This document shows, one piece after another, positions 1-4,767 of a stretch of DNA of 5,071 nt. Source of the DNA: Candidatus Rokuibacteriota bacterium (lineage in GTDB: Bacteria > Methylomirabilota > Methylomirabilia > Rokubacteriales > CSP1-6); NCBI GenBank assembly GCA_016201575.1, contig JACQCN010000009.1:1-5071 (forward strand), read 5' to 3'. The number at the start of each line of letters is the position of its first letter. Position 1 is the first letter of the stretch. The notes beneath the pieces were generated by a model. The model was not told where the DNA came from, made no database searches, and worked only from the letters and a program-made list of their open reading frames with translations. The translations under genes were made by a program, and so were the position numbers.

Positions 1-692
1 AACAGGTAGCGGTAGGAGCCCTCCCACGCGGGCTTGCCGTACCGGTTGCCGTAGCAGACGTGGAGGCCGATCTTGGCGTCCACGCCGTCGACGAGGACGT
101 TGAGGGCGGGGATGGCCCAGGAGAGGTCCTCGGGGAAGCCCGAGTAGTACGGCTCGTCGATCTGCAGGTAGCCCGCCCCCGCCTTGGCCAGCTCCCGCAG
201 CTCGAGGTTCATCGTGCGCGCGAGGTCGAGGGCGAACTCCGCCTCGCTCCGGTAGTGCTCGTTGCGGATGCGCTTCACCAGCGAGTGCGGGCCCGTCACC
301 GTGAACTTGGTGGCGCGCTCGGTGTAGCGCTGGAGGAAGCGGACGTCCTCCACGAGGCCGAGCGTGGCCATGGGCATCTTGCCGCGGATCACGCTGTCGT
401 AGAAGTCGTAGTAGAACTTCTTGGAGGCGTGGTCGATCTCCACGCCGGGCAGGCGCAGCGCGAAGTAGTCGATCAGGTTGTCGCGGCGCAGCTCGCCGTC
501 GGTGACGACGTCGATGCCCGCCGTCTCCTGGTCCTTGATGGCGGCCTTGACCGCGGTGTCGTGGATCTCGTCGAGGTCGTGGCGGCTGATGCGGCGGAGG
601 AAGTAGTCCGTCTTGAGCCGCTCGAGCCAGCCGGGCATCGCGTAGGAGCCCACGACCGCCGTCGGGAGTACGGGCAGACTGGCCATCGTCAT
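1..692 (-). CDS. Core-type cobalamin-independent methionine synthase (MetE/UROD-like) homologue, 5' part, runs off left edge
   Basis: The first 230 residues are in the window; the 3' end lies beyond position 1. The protein opens MTMASLPVLP and reaches the family's VVGSY motif by residues 13-17, so the long N-terminal domain of full-length MetE is absent and this is a short, single-barrel protein. Other visible motifs are TDGELRRD (around residues 64-71), TVTGPHSL (around 130), QIDEPYYS with D179/E180, and H211-x-C213 in LHVCYG. In E. coli MetE the equivalent His and Cys bind the catalytic zinc that activates homocysteine thiol; the remaining ligands would lie outside the window. The expected reaction is methyl transfer to homocysteine (or a related thiol) in the cytoplasm, with the methyl donor unknown, since short homologues can use donors other than methyl-folate. 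Start at 692 or 686 (MTM); neither has a Shine-Dalgarno, because a perfect hairpin ends one base upstream. The methyltransferase-like gene lies 150 bp upstream on the same strand. Family assignment is confident, substrate is not. Confidence 0.85.
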   Translation of the reverse strand, partial: MTMASLPVLPTAVVGSYAMPGWLERLKTDYFLRRISRHDLDEIHDTAVKAAIKDQETAGIDVVTDGELRRDNLIDYFALRLPGVEIDHASKKFYYDFYDSVIRGKMPMATLGLVEDVRFLQRYTERATKFTVTGPHSLVKRIRNEHYRSEAEFALDLARTMNLELRELAKAGAGYLQIDEPYYSGFPEDLSWAIPALNVLVDGVDAKIGLHVCYGNRYGKPAWEGSYRYL

Positions 693-727
693 CTGCGGGG
701 GCCCCGACATGGCCCCCGCACTCCCCC
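683..727. repeat. 45-bp direct repeat, copy 1 (overlaps start of methionine synthase gene)
   Basis: Identical over 45 bases to 760-804, with an offset of 77 bp; the next base differs and three more match. Read on the minus strand, the copy contains a hairpin followed by ATGACGATGG, the start region of the methionine synthase homologue. The repeat therefore covers coding as well as upstream sequence. Confidence 0.9.
694..720 (-). promoter_or_regulatory. Perfect hairpin abutting the methionine synthase start codon
   Basis: Arms TGCGGGGGCC and GGCCCCCGCA pair over 10 bp around a 7-nt loop. On the transcript the stem ends one nucleotide before the AUG at 692 and fills the place where a ribosome binding site should be. 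No U-tract follows, so it is not a classical intrinsic terminator. A role in limiting translation or protecting mRNA is inference. Confidence 0.5.
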
Positions 728-759
728 ACCGCCGATCCCTACCGTCACGTTCTGGCCCC

Positions 760-804
760 CCATCGTCATCTGCGGGGGCCCCGACATGGCCCCCGCACTC
801 CCCC
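760..804. repeat. 45-bp direct repeat, copy 2 (intergenic)
   Basis: Exact copy of 683-727. It also carries the ATGACGATG start-like string (minus strand, from 769). From that ATG a 26-codon frame runs to a TGA at 691-689, overlapping the real start codon as ATGA. This may be a partial tandem duplication of the leader and start region, or two members of a dispersed palindromic repeat family. Confidence 0.9.
771..797 (-). repeat. Perfect hairpin, second copy in the intergenic repeat
   Basis: Same 10-bp stem and 7-nt loop as 694-720, carried by the upstream copy of the direct repeat. It lies 45 nt after the stop codon of the methyltransferase-like gene. It lacks a U-tract but could protect the 3' end or act as a processing site between the two genes. 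Confidence 0.55.
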
Positions 805-842
805 GCCGGCATTCAATACCATCCGGGCTCTCCCCGTCCTTG

Positions 843-2267
843 TCAGTCTCGCTGGGTGGTGTAGAGGATCTTCGTGCGGGAGCCGGGCCGGTAGTGGAAC
901 GGGGCGAAGTGCACGTCGTAGCCGGCGCGCGCCCCCACCTCCCGCAGCAGCGCCCCGTTCACCCAGTTGACCACGGAGCCGTCCAGCTTGCCCGGCCCGC
1001 GGAAGCCCTGGCGGTACTCGTCCATGTCCGTGACGAAGATGTCCTGCACCTGCAGGAAGCCGCGTGGGTGGAGGAGTGGCACCGTGTTGAGGAAGCTCTC
1101 GACGGCGCCGGTCGAGAGGTGGAAGCGCACCTCGGCCGGCGCGTCGCTCAGGCACTCCTCGATGTGCGCGGGCGTGAGCCCGCCCGGCAGCCGCGCCGCC
1201 CCCAGGTCCTCCAGCTCCACCAGCCGCTCCTCGAGCCTGAGGGCCGCCCAGACGGCCTGCCAGAACCGCACGCCGCGGGCCCGGTCGGCGAAGGAGTCGG
1301 GGCCGACCTCGAGGAACTTGCCGATCGTGCGCGCGAGGTCCGCGAGGTCGAGATCGTGGTCCCGCGCGAGCGCCGCCGCCGCGGGCGTGGAGACATAGGC
1401 GCGGGCCTCCACCTGGAAGAACCGCCCGTCCTTTCGCACCATCTCGTCGCTGGGGAGGTTGTCGTAGACGTTGGTCAGGTGGATGTGGAGGATCTTGTAG
1501 CGGAGGAAGGAGAGGGTCTTGAACGGGTTGAGCGCGTCGAGGGCGATAAAGCTCGAGATCTCCTGGTGCCCGCGCACGGCCTGGGCCGCACGGTCGAGGA
1601 TGCGGCTCGAGTAGTCGCTCAGGAGGAAGCGCAGGCGCGGGTAGTAGCCGCGGCCGCGCTCGGTGTCGAGCTGCTGGAAGCGGTCGAGCCAGCGCGCCGC
1701 CCGCTCGCCGGTGCCAACGCCGATCTCGAGGATGAAGATCTCCGGCGGGAGCTGGTTCCGCGCCTCCAGGTCGCGGAGGAGCGTCCAGAAGTCGGCGACC
1801 GCGTCGGCGATGGCGCCGTCGTGGTTGGCGTCCGACTTGCCGCTCGGCAGCGCCTGCTCGAAGGCGCGGCCGGAAACCGCCTCCCAGGCGGCCACGTGCT
1901 GCCAGAAGAGGGTGTTGAAGGCCCAGATCATGCTCGACCGGCCGGGGCCGAAGGGCTCGAGCGGCACGTGCGCCGGCTCCGGGCCGAAGGCGTCGGCGAG
2001 CGCCTCGGGGAGCAGCTCGCGCGTGGCCTGCCGCGCGTCGATGGCCAGCTCCACCAGGGGCGAGGGCGCCCCGCGGCAGTCGATCGCGCGGCGCACGCAG
2101 ACCGGCTCCCGGAAGTTGTGCCGGTACTGGATCCAGTCGAGGTGCACGCGCAGGCGCGCCAGCACCCGGGGATCGGGGGGCGCCTGCTCGAGGACCGAGA
2201 GCAGATCCCCCACCACAGACGCCGCCCGGGTGCGCGGGTCCGGTAGGAAATTGATGTGGAGGATCAT
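843..2267 (-). CDS. Class I SAM-dependent methyltransferase-like protein (MidA/Methyltransf_28-like, tentative)
   Basis: 474 residues, start ATG at 2267, TGA at 845-843. An in-frame TGA lies just upstream of the ATG, so this is the longest possible start; the Shine-Dalgarno is weak. The centre holds a glycine-rich SAM-binding motif, ILEIGVGTGERA (about 179-190), then a second strand ending in an acidic residue, LLSDYS (D218), and a third-strand-like IALDALNPF (about 241-249). The segment TNVYDNLPSDEMV (about 265-277) resembles the NE-x-xDALP stretch of MidA-type methyltransferases, which methylate arginine in a respiratory complex I subunit. The N-terminal 120 residues and the segment of about 290-390 match nothing I recognise. 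No signal peptide or membrane segment is seen. It lies 150 bp upstream of the methionine synthase homologue on the same strand, so methyl metabolism is a tempting but unproven link. Methyltransferase fold is likely; substrate unknown. Confidence 0.7.
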   Translation of the reverse strand: MILHINFLPDPRTRAASVVGDLLSVLEQAPPDPRVLARLRVHLDWIQYRHNFREPVCVRRAIDCRGAPSPLVELAIDARQATRELLPEALADAFGPEPAHVPLEPFGPGRSSMIWAFNTLFWQHVAAWEAVSGRAFEQALPSGKSDANHDGAIADAVADFWTLLRDLEARNQLPPEIFILEIGVGTGERAARWLDRFQQLDTERGRGYYPRLRFLLSDYSSRILDRAAQAVRGHQEISSFIALDALNPFKTLSFLRYKILHIHLTNVYDNLPSDEMVRKDGRFFQVEARAYVSTPAAAALARDHDLDLADLARTIGKFLEVGPDSFADRARGVRFWQAVWAALRLEERLVELEDLGAARLPGGLTPAHIEECLSDAPAEVRFHLSTGAVESFLNTVPLLHPRGFLQVQDIFVTDMDEYRQGFRGPGKLDGSVVNWVNGALLREVGARAGYDVHFAPFHYRPGSRTKILYTTQRD

Positions 2268-2317
2268 CGGTGTCCGTCACTCTAATCCGGGCGCCAGATA
2301 AAGGCAAACGGCCGCCG

Positions 2318-2473
2318 TCATGACCTTGGTTGACCCGCCGCGGTTCCCGAGAATACCTCTCGGCACAGGCCATCACCCGCGGCCGCGCCTCGCGGCCGTC
2401 GGGTGGAGGGCCTCGTTAGACCGCTCACAGTCACGAACGGTTCAAGGAGATCTTCGATCGCGCGGTCGGCCAT
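2318..2473 (-). CDS. Short ORF (51 aa) reading into a degenerate attC-like site; doubtful
   Basis: Starts MADRAIEDLLEPFVTVSG and ends at TGA 2320-2318. An AAGGA stands 7 nt before the ATG, a better Shine-Dalgarno than either neighbouring cassette gene has. The first 18 residues look protein-like. From about residue 19 the frame passes through the GTCTAAC box and GC-rich palindrome at 2358-2421 and becomes Arg/Gly/Ala-rich. The simplest reading is a small or eroded cassette gene whose real end has been lost in its own attC. No family recognised. It could equally be a chance frame in GC-rich DNA. Confidence 0.3.
   Translation of the reverse strand: MADRAIEDLLEPFVTVSGLTRPSTRRPRGAAAGDGLCREVFSGTAAGQPRS
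2358..2421 (-). other. Degenerate attC-like recombination site (third of the array)
   Basis: On the minus strand, GTCTAAC (2421-2415) fits RYYYAAC exactly. After 9 nt comes a hairpin (2405-2374) with arms CACCCG+CGGCCGCG and CGCGGCCG+CGGGTG, a 3-nt loop and one bulged base. Exactly 9 nt later, where GTTRRRY should be, stands GCCGAGA, only 4 of 7. The spacing matches the other two sites, so I read it as an attC with a decayed core site. Orientation cannot be proved: read on the plus strand, GTTAGAC is a perfect core site. Confidence 0.5.
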
Positions 2474-2557
2474 GCCTCATTCCTTCATCGCTCCGGGTCA
2501 CGGTGAGACACTGCGTCCGGCCTATCCGCCTTCCAGATCGCCGCTGTCCGTACGTCG

Positions 2558-2627
2558 GCCCGACGCCGGCGATCAGCGGCCGGGGCGAGCAACGCGAGCC
2601 CCGGACCGCTGGAACGCTGAGTTGGGC
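2558..2627 (-). other. attC-like site following the nuclease-like gene
   Basis: Minus strand: GCCCAAC (2627-2621, exact RYYYAAC), 9 nt, a hairpin at 2611-2574, 9 nt, then GTCGGGC (2564-2558, 6 of 7 to GTTRRRY). The hairpin arms CAGCGG+CCGGGGC pair across an 11-nt loop with a single unpaired base. The flanking 9-mers also partly pair (CAGCG with CGCCG), which would be the L boxes. Total 70 nt, starting 15 nt after the stop at 2643. The mismatch falls in the GTT of the core site and may impair recombination. No U-tract follows on either strand, so a plain terminator explains less. Confidence 0.62.
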
Positions 2628-2642
2628 GGCACGCTTGCCTGT

Positions 2643-3410
2643 TCACGCGAGAAGCAAGGATGGTTCCGCAAAGCTGAAGACTTGCCCGTCGACTAACGCT
2701 GACCTGACTTCGCGCGCCATCCTCCGCTCGCCCCGGTCCCGCCGAGCCAGTAGACTCGCGTAGCCAGCAGATGCGGTCGCAGGCGTGGCAAGGACCCCCA
2801 GTTTGAGCGCAGCTGCCGGCATGAGAGCGCGAAGGCCACCCAGTTCTTGGAAGTAGTAATCGCGACGGCCGACATCGAAGACCTGATAAATAACGGCGCG
2901 GTGCACGGCTGCGGGACAACAGGCGGAGGCGGCGCGATGGATCAGCTGATACGGCAACTGAAGCACCGCATCGATCGGCAGATGCACACTCGTGCCCATC
3001 TCAAGCATATCGAGCCAGCCACGAAGAACCGCGCAGCGGTTCGGATCGCGTGGCCGATGCCGCCAATGATCGACGTTCTCATACGGCGGCTCGGTGTACT
3101 TGGCCTCAATTGCGATCACGACCGATGGCGCGATGATCATCAGGTCCGTACATGACGGCTTCCCGCGACCGCCGGCGACGTCGACCGAATGTTCGAAAGA
3201 AAACGTCCACGGAGCAGTTGCCGGAAAGCCGAGTTCATTCCGGAGTGGAGTGAGTCTCGCAACGGGTTCCTGCCAATACGCGACAAGCGGGATCGTCGAT
3301 CGTCGCGGGGAGTCGAGATCCGCATCATGTAGCGCACTGACGATGCCTCGCCAGTCGGGCTGAGGGGCGCCCCTCACGAATAGACGCAACTCGGCCTCCC
3401 TACTCGTCAC
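2643..3410 (-). CDS. PD-(D/E)XK-superfamily nuclease-like protein (possible restriction endonuclease)
   Basis: The frame is open from 3512 (GTG overlapping the previous stop as GTGA) to TGA at 2645-2643, 289 codons. I place the start at GTG 3410, codon 35 (255 aa), because the first 34 codons lie over the attC-like site and encode nothing protein-like. The 3512 start has a GAGG 4 nt upstream and cannot be excluded. In 289-residue numbering, the core CTDLMIIAPSVVIAIEAKY gives D123-x12-E136-A-K138, the usual Asp...Glu-x-Lys metal site on a central beta hairpin, with E107 (SFEHSVDV) as a possible extra acidic residue. Further on, LQLPYQLIHRAASA (about 184-197) resembles the conserved QxxYQLxHR helix of some putative restriction endonucleases. 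No methyltransferase or specificity partner is nearby, so a defence role is inference. Seven-base attC boxes flank it on both sides. GC and codon use look less extreme than in the flanking genes. Confidence 0.68.
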   Translation of the reverse strand: MTSREAELRLFVRGAPQPDWRGIVSALHDADLDSPRRSTIPLVAYWQEPVARLTPLRNELGFPATAPWTFSFEHSVDVAGGRGKPSCTDLMIIAPSVVIAIEAKYTEPPYENVDHWRHRPRDPNRCAVLRGWLDMLEMGTSVHLPIDAVLQLPYQLIHRAASACCPAAVHRAVIYQVFDVGRRDYYFQELGGLRALMPAAALKLGVLATPATASAGYASLLARRDRGERRMAREVRSALVDGQVFSFAEPSLLLA

Positions 3411-3415
3411 ACGCC

Positions 3416-3477
3416 GCCCAACGTCGTGTTCAGCCGACGGCCGCTGGCGGCCGGTCGGCTGCCACAAGCAGTTGGGG
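3416..3477 (-). other. attC-like site between the lyase-like and nuclease-like genes (best example)
   Basis: Minus strand: CCCCAAC (3477-3471, 6 of 7 to RYYYAAC), 10 nt, a hairpin at 3460-3432, 9 nt, GTTGGGC (3422-3416, exact GTTRRRY). The hairpin arms AGCCGA and CGGCCG pair with CGGCCG and TCGGCT around a 4-nt loop with one bulged G. Layout and sequence recall the aadA-type attC (R box, about 9 nt, AAGCCGACGCCGC palindrome, about 9 nt, GTTAGRY). It starts 31 nt after the stop of the lyase-like gene. The other orientation also fits at 6 and 7 of 7; gene direction favours minus. Confidence 0.7.
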
Positions 3478-3508
3478 GCATAGCCTTCGAAACTCGTGGA
3501 ACCCGCTG

Positions 3509-4492
3509 TCACCTCACCTCAGCGACGACGTCCCCGAAGAACATGGTTCTCTCCGAGACATCGGAAGGGCGCTCCTTCCACCACCACTTGTAGATGCCGA
3601 TCTTGAAGTAGCCCCGGCTGTCGTTGGGGTAGGCATTCGGGATGCCGTTTGCCGAGAGGGCTCGGGCGCCGTCCTTTTCTAGCTCCGTAATCGCGCTCGC
3701 GCCGCTCGAATCCGGTCGGTAATGGAGGGTCCACTGCACCCAGCGCCCCCGGTCCGGCGCCGCACTGCCGATGTCCCGGGTTTGCACCCGATTCCCGTCA
3801 CGCAACTGCACTTGGTAGCGGTCCCCGACCAAGGTCATGCCCCACGGTGGGGAGCCTTGCGGGGCACCTTCATGGATCTGCCCGATGCCTTCGGGCTGCT
3901 TCGAGTCAAACCGGAAACCGGGAGGAAGGCATGTACTCCAACGAACCAGATACTCCCGGCCCGCTTCGAAGGTGAATCTTCCGGCAAAGCTAATTTCTGC
4001 GCGTGGAACCCCGTTGGCGACGCGCGAGTAGTCGTCCTGCTGGCGGATGGACACGCGAAGAGCCCGTTGCGGGGGCTGGCATGGTGCGTTCTCAAGCGTC
4101 ATGGACGCCGGCGTAGGCTGCTGAAGCATCAGGCCCCGGTCGATTTCGCTTCGGAAATTCGTTTGGTAGACGGACTGGAAACCGGAACTGCTTGTGGCCA
4201 AGGTAGCCGCTCCGGCCCGAGGGGAAGGCGGGCCTTTCCGCTCGACGGTGCCACGGGAGCCAGGCGGGCGCGATGCCCGGCAACGAGGAGACAGCTCGCT
4301 TGCGTGCTGGTCGATGCAATCCGCGACCCGTCCGCCTCCGGACGGGACACCTGAGCAGAACCGCTCCCGCTCCGCTGTACAATCCTGCCACCAATCTGCA
4401 TGAAGTGCTTGCGGAATTACCCAGTACATGCCTGCACCGGCCGCAATGAAGCACGCCTTGGTCAACCCCGTCATTCTCATTTTCTCGCTCAC
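3509..4492 (-). CDS. Secreted polysaccharide-lyase-like protein with N-terminal Cys-rich (GLG1-type) module
   Basis: 327 codons from GTG 4492; ATG at 4480 or 4474 are equally possible starts, none with a well-placed Shine-Dalgarno. A signal peptide is clear: a Lys/Arg n-region, hydrophobic ACFIAAGAGMYWVI, and ALHA before the likely cleavage after A32. Residues 38-71 hold C38-x7-C46-x12-C59-x11-C71 with RFCSGVP and GGGRVADC, the pattern of the Cys-rich GLG1 repeat found in small periplasmic proteins. A Ser/Pro/Gly linker follows (about 75-105). Residues 110-327 resemble the beta-jelly-roll polysaccharide lyase family (PF14099-like): PRAEISF (R164/E166), GQIHEG with H207, RWVQWTLHYRPD, and YFKIGIYKW (295-303) before the end. 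It would cleave an acidic polysaccharide outside the cytoplasm; the substrate (glucuronan, alginate or other) cannot be told. TGA 3511-3509 overlaps an in-frame GTG of the next frame, and an attC-like site follows by 31 nt. Unusual cargo for a gene cassette. Confidence 0.75.
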   Translation of the reverse strand: MSEKMRMTGLTKACFIAAGAGMYWVIPQALHADWWQDCTAERERFCSGVPSGGGRVADCIDQHASELSPRCRASRPPGSRGTVERKGPPSPRAGAATLATSSSGFQSVYQTNFRSEIDRGLMLQQPTPASMTLENAPCQPPQRALRVSIRQQDDYSRVANGVPRAEISFAGRFTFEAGREYLVRWSTCLPPGFRFDSKQPEGIGQIHEGAPQGSPPWGMTLVGDRYQVQLRDGNRVQTRDIGSAAPDRGRWVQWTLHYRPDSSGASAITELEKDGARALSANGIPNAYPNDSRGYFKIGIYKWWWKERPSDVSERTMFFGDVVAEVR

Positions 4493-4526
4493 ACCCTTTC
4501 ACCGCACCGGCAAGGCGCAGATCGTC

Positions 4527-4533
4527 CCCCAAC
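4527..4533 (-). other. Possible core site at the right end of the lyase cassette
   Basis: GTTGGGG on the minus strand matches GTTRRRY at 6 of 7, as the partner box at 3477-3471 does. It lies 34 nt before GTG 4492, a leader length usual for cassettes. No palindrome of the attC type precedes it, so it would be the end of an eroded attC, an attI-like site, or chance. Confidence 0.3.
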
Positions 4534-4600
4534 TCGAAGTCGACAGACCTTGATAGCACTGGGGAGGCTCGCCGCCGCCGCGATCGCCGTTTTCGTCGTC

Positions 4601-4617
4601 AGGGGGTCGAATCCCCT
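4601..4617 (+). other. Isolated tRNA T-arm-like hairpin (possible tRNA 3'-end remnant)
   Basis: AGGGG, loop GTCGAAT, CCCCT: a 5-bp stem and 7-nt loop matching the T arm at every conserved loop position except the first (G for T). It is followed by TTCGCCCC and, further on, GCTACCA (4627-4633), like a tRNA tail with about five extra bases. No anticodon or D arm lies upstream, so this is not a functional tRNA. Remnant or integration scar are both possible; chance is not excluded. Confidence 0.3.
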
Positions 4618-4625
4618 TCGCCCCG

Positions 4626-4709
4626 CGCTACCATCAGGTACGACGTGCCGTCCAGGACCTCGTACCGGTTTCCATCCGACGGGATCGCGGCGTAGTCGTC
4701 GTATCGAGC
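4626..4709 (-). pseudogene. Fragment of a Uma2-family (DUF820) gene, N-terminal end only
   Basis: The frame reads ARYDDYAAIPSDGNRYEVLD then GTSYLMVA. This closely follows the usual Uma2 start, in which a Tyr-Asp-Asp-Tyr run, a Pro-x-Asp/Glu-Gly turn and RYE(L/V)xDG come within the first 40 residues. Uma2 proteins are about 190 aa PD-(D/E)XK-fold proteins; here similarity stops after about 28 residues and the frame ends at TGA 4601-4599. No continuation is seen in the other frames, and no start codon with a Shine-Dalgarno stands at the expected place. It lies between the radical SAM gene and the cassette region and is best read as a deletion remnant. Confidence 0.55.
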
Positions 4710-4767
4710 TTGCGCGCACCGCTCCGGACCACCCGAGGCCCGCAGTCCCCGGGCGCCGGCACGCGGC

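Larger units (their letters stand above)
2358..4533 (-). mobile_element. Integron gene-cassette array without visible integrase (CALIN-like)
   Basis: Three attC-like palindromes alternate with minus-strand genes. Reading right to left there is a core-site-like GTTGGGG (4533-4527), the lyase-like gene, attC (3477-3416), the nuclease-like gene, attC (2627-2558), a short ORF, and a degenerate attC (2421-2358). If cleavage falls after the first G of each core site, the lyase cassette is 1,111 bp, the nuclease cassette 858 bp and the small one about 200 bp. The tight gene-to-attC spacing (31 and 15 nt after stops) is typical of cassettes. No intI gene, attI site or cassette promoter is recognised in the window. 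The right boundary rests on a single 6-of-7 box match and is weak. Confidence 0.6.

Noticed and set aside
683..804. CRISPR array
   Set aside because: Only two repeat copies, with one 32-bp interval, and one copy covers the beginning of a gene. No cas genes.
60..2246. Very long plus-strand open frame (728 codons)
   Set aside because: It is antisense to both the methionine synthase and the methyltransferase-like genes. Its product is a Val/Glu/Arg/Ala-rich string with no motif, as expected from the opposite strand of high-GC codons ending in G or C.
766..2376. Minus-strand 536-codon open frame
   Set aside because: Overlaps the methyltransferase-like gene in another frame. The product is Arg/Pro/Gly/Ala-rich without any motif, while the competing frame has a clear SAM-binding motif.
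2574..2611. Hairpin as intrinsic terminator of the nuclease-like gene
   Set aside because: Strong stem, but no U-tract on either strand. The flanking GCCCAAC and GTCGGGC boxes at 9 nt on both sides fit an attC better.
2320..2763. Plus-strand frames over the 2268-2760 region
   Set aside because: No recognisable motif, Arg/Ser/Pro-rich composition, and they cross the attC-like palindromes and the 3' end of the nuclease-like gene.
3722..4354. Plus-strand 210-codon frame
   Set aside because: Antisense shadow of the lyase-like gene, whose own frame has a signal peptide, spaced cysteines and lyase motifs.
4601..4633. Functional tRNA gene
   Set aside because: Only a T-arm-like hairpin is present. 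No D arm, anticodon arm or 5' acceptor strand pairs with it.
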